Of a stretch of 64,000 nt of DNA, positions 8,287-15,900 are shown in pieces (within the stretch, counting starts at the first letter, position 1; the number at the start of each line of letters is the position of its first letter). The stretch spans positions 157,829 through 221,828 of the forward strand of contig NZ_KN266207.1 in the NCBI RefSeq assembly GCF_000766945.1, written 5' to 3'. The notes under the pieces are model-generated. The model was not told the origin of the DNA, ran no database searches, and saw only the letters and a program-made list of their open reading frames with translations. The stretch comes from Cellvibrio mixtus subsp. mixtus J3-8 (lineage in GTDB: Bacteria; Pseudomonadota; Gammaproteobacteria; Pseudomonadales; Cellvibrionaceae). The translations under genes and the position numbers were made by a program.

Positions 8287-9003
8287 ATGACAGATAAACA
8301 AGATCAATATGAACAACAAAGCGTCGAAACTCTCTTTCATGATATTGCTACGCCATTAGTAATTTCCAAAATGAAGGCCGAGCTTCTAGCCAAACATTTG
8401 CCAGCAATTATCACCACGTTGGTGCAATCTCCGGAGCTGCGTCATTTGTTACCAAATGATGAAACGTTGATCGATGCCCTCCTAACGGCACCTGACATAA
8501 TGCAATCAAATTTGCAGCTCGTTCAAAAAAAAATAAACCTGTTATCTGCCTCGATGTTGCACCAGGCCAATAATTTTGCCTCTGTTACGAATCCTCCCGA
8601 GTTTGACGGTGGATCTGGAATACCAGTAAGGACTGTTGCAATTAGAACTGTCTTGTTAGTGGATGATGAAGCTGTCCATCGCGATATAGGTGAGAGTTTA
8701 CTGACACCGCTTTATGACGTGGACTTTGCTAAAAATGGATTGGAAGCCATTAGTTTGTGTGAGCAAAAGCATTACGACTTGATTTTGATGGATTTGCACA
8801 TGCCTAAAATGAACGGTGAGCAGGCTACCATTGCGCTGCGTCCCCGTATCAGCAGTGAAACGATTATCATCGGTTTGACCAGTTTGCCTATAGGTGCCAA
8901 TCGATCCGGATTGTTAGCCATGGGGTTTACTGATTTCCTCGAAAAACCGCTAACCCTAAAGAGCTTACAAAAGTTATTGCGATCCCAATCACTAAATGCG
9001 TAA
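8287..9003 (+). CDS. Response regulator with N-terminal DHp-like helix (HDIATPL) and C-terminal receiver
   Basis: 238 residues. The N-terminal 100 residues are helical and include FHDIATPLVISKMKAELL, which resembles the H-box of a histidine kinase dimerisation domain with H18 as potential phosphoacceptor; no ATPase domain follows. After a linker the receiver (about 120-235) has all key residues: D126-D127 (LLVDDE), D169 (LILMDLHMPKMNG), T198 and K220 (EKPL). The protein could be a phosphorelay intermediate that accepts phosphate at the receiver and hands it to or from H18, or a kinase remnant reduced to DHp plus receiver. It is divergent from the acyltransferase-kinase-regulator block and 56 bp upstream of a TonB receptor gene on the same strand. 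Confidence 0.75.
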   Translation: MTDKQDQYEQQSVETLFHDIATPLVISKMKAELLAKHLPAIITTLVQSPELRHLLPNDETLIDALLTAPDIMQSNLQLVQKKINLLSASMLHQANNFASVTNPPEFDGGSGIPVRTVAIRTVLLVDDEAVHRDIGESLLTPLYDVDFAKNGLEAISLCEQKHYDLILMDLHMPKMNGEQATIALRPRISSETIIIGLTSLPIGANRSGLLAMGFTDFLEKPLTLKSLQKLLRSQSLNA

Positions 9004-9059
9004 CATCTCCAGTTCATCTTTAAGCGACAAAACTGTAAAGCCGGGGGCACCGTTCGTTC

Positions 9060-11219
9060 ATGGGTATAACAATTAAAAGAATCCTGTCTTCAAAAGGTTT
9101 TTGTCTGGCCGGTCTACTAGTTGGTTCCTCCTCCAGCACGATGGTGTGGTCTCAAGCTGCGCCAGTTGTGGATGAAGTTCTGGTTACAGCGCAAATGCGT
9201 GAGGAGTCCGTTCAAAATATTCCCCTGGCTATTGGCGTTTATGACAAGCAATTGATTGATCGGGTTGGTGCCAGTTCGCTAACGGAAATGGAAGGCGCTA
9301 TACCGTCGTTAAATTTTGGCAGTGGTGACAGGAATACCCGTGGTGAAATTACCATCCGGGGAGTTGGTGACTACGCGCGGAATATTGGCACCAACGCGCG
9401 GGTTGCTGTTTATGTCGATGGCGTATTAACCGGACGTTCTTCCAGCTTTGATCAGGGGCTGCTGGATGTTGCCCACATAGAAGTATTGCGCGGTCCCCAG
9501 GGAACCTTGTCTGGCACCAATGCCCTGGCGGGTTCTATTAATATAATTACCCAAAAACCGGAAGATACGTTTAGCGCCGAATTGCTGGCCAATACCGGGA
9601 ATTATGGTTTGGCTGCTGTTACCGGGAAAGTTAATGCGCCGCTCTCGGATGATCTTTTTGTCAGCGTGTTGTTAGGCACGAGTGAACAGGATGGTTACAT
9701 CCGTAATATTACGCTTGATCGCGAATTGCAGGGCGCCAACCGCGATACCGCAAAATTAAAGTTTCGTTATGTTGGTGTTGATCAGTTAATTGTCGATATT
9801 GGTTTTGATTATTTAAAGGATGAAGATAAGTCGACCAATGCCGAGGCCCTTGGTAATGGAATGTTTAATGGTTTTACGCTTGCGCCGGAGCCTTTTGTCG
9901 TAGCGCACAACGCCGATGAATTTGAACAACGTGAATTGAAAGGTGCAACCATCGAAGCCGTCTATGAAACGCCGGAAAATTATAAATGGACATCTATTAC
10001 CGGTTTTCGTAGTAATGAATTTCGTGAGTTGAGTGAAGAGGATTATTCGCCATTAAATGTAGCGGTTAGCATTTTTGATGAGCAAAGTGACCAAATCAGC
10101 CAGGAAATCAGATTGGCTTCACCCAAAAATGAGTCGTGGGATTATGTGGTCGGTGCTTATTTTCTCAATCAGGATATTTCTACTGAGCGGCAGGCGATTA
10201 CCGGTCCGGTATTTCTGTTGGCTCCCAACGGGCGAGTGCAAACACCTGCATCAGCGGAGGTAGAATCTGCCTCTATGTTTCTTCACGGCAATTATTATTT
10301 TGATGCACGCTGGAGTTTGACTGCGGGTGTCCGCTACGTGAATGAAACAAAAGATATCGATTACTCCAGCATTGACTCAACCAAAATGTTTATAAATACG
10401 AGCCATTTAACCGATCAAAAAACGTTTAACGAATGGTTGCCAAAGCTGGGGCTTAATTTCCAAATAACCCCCGATGTGTTGCTCTATACCAGCGTTGCGC
10501 GCGGCTATAAAAGCGGTGGTTGGAATGCTGATTTTATTACCACGCTGGAGAATTTCCAGTTTGATCCCGAATATGCGGTGAATTATGAAGCCGGAGCAAA
10601 ATCATTATTCTTTGATCGTCGCCTTACGGTGAATGTGTCTACGTTTGTAACTAAATTCGATGATTTCCAGGTGTTTCAATTTTTACCAACACAGGCAACT
10701 AACGGAACCGTGTTGTCATTGACCAATGCAGGCAAGGTCACCAGTAAAGGCGTTGAACTGGATATTAGTGCGGCACTTACCGAACATTTGCAATTCAGTG
10801 TCAACACCGCCTATACCAGTGCCAGGTTTGATGAATTCCAAAATGGTGGCGGCATAGGGAAAAATTATGACGATCACTATTTGCCTTACGCGCCTAAAAA
10901 TAATTATTTTGTAGCATTGGATTACAGCAGACCGGTATTCAGTGAGGCAAAAATGTATTCCCACATTGATTACGGTTATACCGACGACTACTTTTCCAAC
11001 CCCAACAATCTGCCAGGTAATAGAATTCCCGGTCGCAGCCTCACCAATGCTCGTTTGGGAATCAAGGTTGATGATTCATGGGATATCTCACTGTGGGTGA
11101 AAAACCTTGCTGATGACATCAGTTTGCGGCAGAAGTCAGTATCTTTTTTAGGTGTCCCGAGAGGTGTTTACAATTCGCCTCGCACGTACGGGTTAGAGCT
11201 TAAATACTTTTTCAATTAA
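9060..11219 (+). CDS. TonB-dependent outer-membrane receptor
   Basis: 719 residues: N-terminal signal peptide (about 1-32), a TonB-box-like stretch (VDEVLVTAQ), a plug domain (about 45-165) with IRGVGDYARN, VYVDGVLTGR and the IEVLRGPQGTLSGTNALAGSINIITQKP signature region, and a beta-barrel ending in aromatic residues (YFFN) as outer-membrane proteins do. Such receptors import iron chelates, vitamins or oligosaccharides using TonB energy. Substrate is not readable; proximity to the glucan locus hints at an oligosaccharide, but the signalling block on the other side is closer. The ATG has only a weak ribosome binding site, so the true start could be slightly different. A strong terminator follows. 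Confidence 0.9.
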   Translation: MGITIKRILSSKGFCLAGLLVGSSSSTMVWSQAAPVVDEVLVTAQMREESVQNIPLAIGVYDKQLIDRVGASSLTEMEGAIPSLNFGSGDRNTRGEITIRGVGDYARNIGTNARVAVYVDGVLTGRSSSFDQGLLDVAHIEVLRGPQGTLSGTNALAGSINIITQKPEDTFSAELLANTGNYGLAAVTGKVNAPLSDDLFVSVLLGTSEQDGYIRNITLDRELQGANRDTAKLKFRYVGVDQLIVDIGFDYLKDEDKSTNAEALGNGMFNGFTLAPEPFVVAHNADEFEQRELKGATIEAVYETPENYKWTSITGFRSNEFRELSEEDYSPLNVAVSIFDEQSDQISQEIRLASPKNESWDYVVGAYFLNQDISTERQAITGPVFLLAPNGRVQTPASAEVESASMFLHGNYYFDARWSLTAGVRYVNETKDIDYSSIDSTKMFINTSHLTDQKTFNEWLPKLGLNFQITPDVLLYTSVARGYKSGGWNADFITTLENFQFDPEYAVNYEAGAKSLFFDRRLTVNVSTFVTKFDDFQVFQFLPTQATNGTVLSLTNAGKVTSKGVELDISAALTEHLQFSVNTAYTSARFDEFQNGGGIGKNYDDHYLPYAPKNNYFVALDYSRPVFSEAKMYSHIDYGYTDDYFSNPNNLPGNRIPGRSLTNARLGIKVDDSWDISLWVKNLADDISLRQKSVSFLGVPRGVYNSPRTYGLELKYFFN

Positions 11220-11250
11220 TCTTTTGCATAATTAAAACTCCTTTCATTTG

Positions 11251-11284
11251 AACCCGGATTGGCTAGCCAATCCGGGTTTTTCAC
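11251..11284 (+). terminator. Intrinsic terminator after the TonB receptor gene
   Basis: A perfect 28-nt palindrome (AACCCGGATTGGCT and its reverse complement, 11251-11278) runs into a T-rich tail. It lies 31 bp after the receptor stop codon. Confidence 0.9.
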
Positions 11285-11353
11285 CTATTTCCCTGCAATA
11301 TCAACTGCTTATTGGCTGTTCAAAAAATACTCCAGAAAAACCTTGCAAAATAA

Positions 11354-11393
11354 TACTGTGTGTAACATAGTAATTACTGTGTATTGCATAGTA
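11354..11393 (+). promoter_or_regulatory. Tandem palindromic operators upstream of padR-type gene
   Basis: Two 19-bp copies of TACTGTGTNNNNCATAGTA occur at 11354-11372 and 11375-11393, each an imperfect palindrome (TACT...AGTA) and spaced 21 bp start to start, two helical turns. The second copy ends 13 bp before the chosen ATG. The form fits PadR-family operators and implies autorepression. Confidence 0.7.
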
Positions 11394-11406
11394 TATGAGG
11401 CACAGT

Positions 11407-11751
11407 ATGTCGGATGAACAGTTTGAAAAACTCAGGCAGGAGTTGCGGCGCGGGATTTTGGTATTGGCAGTATTGGGGTCTTTACGGAAACCACATTATG
11501 GCTATTCCTTGCGCAAGCAATTACAAGATGTTGGTTTGGATATTGATGAAGGAACACTTTATCCCTTGGTGCGCCGTTTGGCTGACCAGGGATTGTTAAC
11601 CAGTGAATGGCAACAGGGGGAGGGGCGAGAGCGTCGCTATTACCAGTTATCCCCTGAAGGTGCGGGTTTGCTGGAAAGCCTGACTGCCGAGTGGCAGCAG
11701 TTGAACAATCACGTGAGCAAAATATTGGAGGCCGGAAATGGACCTGATTGA
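11407..11751 (+). CDS. PadR-family transcriptional regulator
   Basis: 114 residues from the ATG at 11407; a GAGG ribosome binding site 6 nt upstream favours it over the ATG at 11395, which would add MRHS. The winged-helix region contains the family pattern: RGILVLAVLGSL, HYGYSLRKQL, EGTLYPLVRRLADQGLL and RRYYQLSPEG. PadR proteins are dimeric repressors, often released by small ligands or modulated by membrane partners. The stop overlaps the next gene by 14 bp, so the two are translationally coupled. Tandem palindromes directly upstream suggest it controls its own operon. Confidence 0.9.
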   Translation: MSDEQFEKLRQELRRGILVLAVLGSLRKPHYGYSLRKQLQDVGLDIDEGTLYPLVRRLADQGLLTSEWQQGEGRERRYYQLSPEGAGLLESLTAEWQQLNNHVSKILEAGNGPD

Positions 11752-12682
11752 TCGTTATATGAATGCGGTAGCGCAAGCATTACCGGAAAGCCGTCGCGAT
11801 GAAATTACCCGCGAACTGCGCGCCAACATCCTCGATAAGCTTGAAGCTATTTCTGAAGAGCAGGGGCGTGCACCCACTGATGCTGAGATATCGGCTGTTT
11901 TGGTTGCACTCGGCCATCCGCAAAAAGTGGCGGGAAGTTTTTTGACTGGCCAACAGTTGGTCAGCCCTGAACTCTTCCCTCTTTATAAGAGAGCATTGCA
12001 TTACGGCTTGATCCTGGTATTTATCCTCGCTTTGATTCAATTCGGCGTGCATTTTCTCAATAGCGGGAATTTGGCGATATGGAACTTTGTTCATGAAATC
12101 ATCGGCAAAGCACTGATTATGTTTGCTTCGGTGACGGGCGTATTTTATCTGCTGAGTAACCCGGTTGGTGGTAAACCGTATTTCGACCCTTATCAGTGCT
12201 GGTCACCAGAAAAGTTGCCGCCGGTAACGCGCGGTTGGCAGAGAATCAGCGCGTGCGAACAAAGTGTCGATTTCACAACTGATTTATTTTTCCTGTTGTT
12301 GCTGAACTACGCCTTATGGATTCCATCGGGCCAATTGGCCAACCTGACAATCGCCTTTACTGAACCGGTACAACAATGGATTCCGATCTTGTCGGCAATC
12401 ATTATTGCCTCTTTGATCGTTGGGTTGTGGAAACTGGTTTACCGGTACTGGATGGTTTCGACCTTAATAATAGAAGCAGCAATCAATGGTGCTATCGCGA
12501 TACCTTTGCTGCTCGTTAGCCGCTTGAAACCCATCGTTGTTGATACCTCTACTACACAAGAACATGTGGAAGCCCTGAGGATTGGCAATGAAGTTATTGG
12601 AATCGGCTTGTTCTGGGTTGGTATATGGTTGGTGTTTATGGCGGGTTGGAGTATGTATCGCGCCTGGCAGCTGTCACGATAA
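11738..12682 (+). CDS. HAAS-type multi-TM membrane protein paired with PadR
   Basis: 314 residues with a GGAGG ribosome binding site inside the padR gene. Residues 1-65 form a helical, charged N-terminal domain (RYMNAVAQALPESRRDEITRELRANI, then APTDAEISAVLVALGHPQKVA), the HAAS/DUF1700-type prefix usually found beside PadR regulators. Residues about 85-312 hold five to seven hydrophobic segments. The known pairing suggests the membrane protein controls or is controlled by the PadR protein, possibly in envelope stress sensing; the signal is unknown. A 14-bp overlap with padR makes this a two-gene operon. Confidence 0.75.
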   Translation: MDLIDRYMNAVAQALPESRRDEITRELRANILDKLEAISEEQGRAPTDAEISAVLVALGHPQKVAGSFLTGQQLVSPELFPLYKRALHYGLILVFILALIQFGVHFLNSGNLAIWNFVHEIIGKALIMFASVTGVFYLLSNPVGGKPYFDPYQCWSPEKLPPVTRGWQRISACEQSVDFTTDLFFLLLLNYALWIPSGQLANLTIAFTEPVQQWIPILSAIIIASLIVGLWKLVYRYWMVSTLIIEAAINGAIAIPLLLVSRLKPIVVDTSTTQEHVEALRIGNEVIGIGLFWVGIWLVFMAGWSMYRAWQLSR

Positions 12683-12773
12683 TAAATGGCTCGATAATGA
12701 TTGTTGTCAGAGAAATCACGTGATCGGGATAACAAAACCATAAAGTGGGACGCTTTAGTTGCAAGCAAAATAG

Positions 12774-12809
12774 GGCTGGTTTGCGGAGTTCGGATGCCGC
12801 AAACCAGCC
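12774..12809. terminator. Stem-loop after the padR-HAAS operon
   Basis: GGCTGGTTTGCGG at 12774-12786 and its exact reverse complement at 12797-12809 form a 13-bp stem with a 10-nt loop. The following bases are A/T-rich but lack a clean T-run, so termination on the plus strand is probable rather than certain. Confidence 0.55.
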
Positions 12810-12961
12810 AAACCTAAAATAATTTCAACGATCCTTTCAGTAGAACGCCTGTGGTGGAAATCGGGTGGAAACTCTCATCATCGACTTAACTGCACCAACG
12901 GTTAATCGAGCAGAGAGAACCACTAATAAAAGCAATCCAATAACCATAAACAGGTATTACC

Positions 12962-15900
12962 ATGAAAACTCCCTTGCGGTTATTAACACCGGGCATCCTC
13001 GCCCTGAGTGTTGGTTTGGCAGCGGCCAATAGCTATGCACAATCGCCCATCTGGGCAGACGAATTCAACGGGACTCGAATCGATAACTCAACCTGGTCTT
13101 ACAAAGTCGGCGGCGATGGCAACGGTAACGGCGAACTCCAGTACTACACCGCGCGCAGTGAAAACGCCTATATAGAAGATGGCAAACTGGTTATCGAAGC
13201 CAAACGCGAAGCCTATGAAGGCAAACAATTTACCTCTGCGCGTTTGCACACCAATGGCCGTGTTGCGTTTAAATACGGAACCCTGGAAGCGCGCATCAAA
13301 ATCCCGCGTCTTGATAACGGCCTCTGGCCCGCATTCTGGATGTTGGGTACCAACTTCGGCCTGGATGGCTGGCCCAAATCCGGCGAGTGGGACATCCTCG
13401 AAGCCGGTTATAAATCGGCACAAACCAACGGCACCGTAAACAAATCTGTTTCTGCCGCGCTGCACTGGTGGCATGAATCGGGAACCTGGAGTGACTGGCT
13501 ACAGGCGGATAGCGCCGCATCTACCACATTGCCCGTCAACCTTTATGAGGATTACCACACCTACAAACTCGATTGGACACCGAGCAAGGTGACCATCAGT
13601 GTGGATGGCAACCCCTATTTCACCATGGATATCACCGATCCGAACATGGCGGAATTCCGCGATAACCCGGCCTCCATTATTTTGAACCTGGCTGTGGGCG
13701 GGTTTAATTTTGTAGAGATCACCGACCCCGCGCAAATCACCGCGCCATTTCCTGCAAAAATGTACATCGATTACGTTCGCCTCTATGCAAATGCCAATAC
13801 CGAATTAACGGTGGCGAGCGATGATTTGCCCAGCGGCAACTTCGGTGTAAGCACAGAAACCACTCCGGTATTGAACGAGTTGAACTGGGGGGATCGCACC
13901 AGCCTTTACGTTTGGAACAATATGACCAATATCGCCATCACACCGTCGGAAGGCAGCGGTGCATTGGCGTATTCGATTGCACCGGGCAACTGGTGGGGCA
14001 TGGGGTTGGTCCACAAAGACTACAACATGCGCAACTACAAACACGGCTATTTGCACCTGGATATCAAAACCAGTTCCACCAGCAGCTTCAGCATCGGTAT
14101 GGCGAGTACTTCCGGTGGTGATGGCAAAGTGGATTTCAATGAAGGTGGCGATCAATACGGATTGGTGCGCGATGGCAACTGGCATCACGTTGCAATTCCG
14201 CTGAGCAAATTTTGCAACCTGGATTTTGAAACCATCAAAACATTTTTCAGCGTATTTGGCCCGGCACCAGCCGCCGCCATGGAAATTGCCTTCGACAATA
14301 TTTATCTGACCGAAAGCATCGCGTTGCAAGCGCCTGAATTTGGTAATTTCGGTATTTACACTGAAACACCCGATCACAAAAACGCGGGTGAATTTGCGTT
14401 TGGTGTGAGCGGCGATTTATTCCTGTGGGACAACACCCTCACACTGGAAACCGGTGCCAATAAAGAAGGCAATTCGGCATTGCATTTGAAATCTACCGGC
14501 AAAGGCTGGTACGGCATGGGCTTGACCGCGCGCGATGGTTTTAACCTCACGGCGTTTGATAATCCCAACGCGAAATTGCATTTCTCGTTAAAAACTACCC
14601 ATACCGGCGATTTCCAGATCGGATTCAAAAGTGGGCCATTGAATGGCATCGGCCAGAAATGGATTAATTTCAAAGCCGGCAACGATCCTTACGGTTTTGC
14701 ACGCGATGGCCAATGGCATGAAATCCAAATCCCGGTGAGTGAACTCGCGAAAGACCTGGATTTATTTGATGTGCGCCAGTTGTTGCAAGTGCTTGGTGGT
14801 GGTGAAACGGCGGGTATCAGTATCGATGATGTTTATCTCTCTGGCGGTCAAGCGGCGAAAGATCCGGGCACCAACGGCACTGTGGTAAATCGCGCTCCAT
14901 CGGCAGCGGTAAAAACCTCCATTATGGGCGGTATTGCGCCAGCAATTGTTACGTTTGATGGCACTAAATCGGTTGACGTAAATGGGGATGCATTAACCTA
15001 TAGTTGGGATTTTGGTGATGGCAGTACCGGCACTGGTGCAACCACAAACCACACCTACACCAGTGAAGGTTCTTATCACGTAATGCTGACGGTAAGTGAT
15101 GGCGAATTAAATTCAACTGCAAAAACCGTAATCTTTGTTGATAAAGATTTCGGTAAAACTGGCAAAAGTAAAAAACGCGGCTTGGGTTACGGCACGCACT
15201 CCGTAGAAGATCTTGCAGTAATTTCCAAAGGCATCAGCTGGTGGTACAACTGGAGCCACAGTCCGGACCTGGCAGTGAAAGATGTGTACCAACAATACGG
15301 TGTTGAGTTTGTGCCGATGGCATGGAACGGAAATTTCAATGATCAAGCGATGCGCGCATATATTGCCGCACATCCGGATGTGAAATATATCCTCGCGTTC
15401 AACGAACCGAACTTTATCGATCAAGCAAACATGACGCCATCGCAAGCGGTTGCACAATGGCCGCGCCTGGAAGCAATCGCCAATGAATTCGGTTTGAAAA
15501 TTGTCAGCGTAGCGATGAACTATTGCGGTAATTGCGTAACGGAAAATGGCACTACCTATTACAGTCCATTCGATTACTTCGATGATTTCTTCCGGCTCTG
15601 CCCAACCTGTAAAGTGGATGCAATTTCTATCCACGCTTATATGCCAGATGTTAACGGTGTTGAGTGGTACGTGAATGAATTTAAAAAATACGGCAAGCCA
15701 ATCTGGATGACTGAATTCTCCGCGTGGGAAACCGTAAAAACATTGGACGACCAAAAACGCATGCTGATTCAAGTGGTGGATTCATTTGAAAACAATGCAG
15801 ATATGCAACGTTACGCCTGGTTCACCGGTCGTCGTAATGGCCATCCATTCAACGGTTTGTTTGATTATCGTCAATCCGGTGTGTTAGCTGAGCTCGGTAA

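Noticed and set aside
9060-11219. SusC/SusD-type pair
   Set aside because: The receptor lacks a SusD-like partner lipoprotein; it is an ordinary TonB receptor.
13805-14377. 190-aa antisense frame opposite the unassigned modules
   Set aside because: Shadow of the GH16/GH128 gene; no ribosome binding site or family motif.
15113-15772. 219-aa antisense frame opposite the GH128 domain
   Set aside because: No recognisable domain, and the plus strand encodes a clear catalytic domain here.
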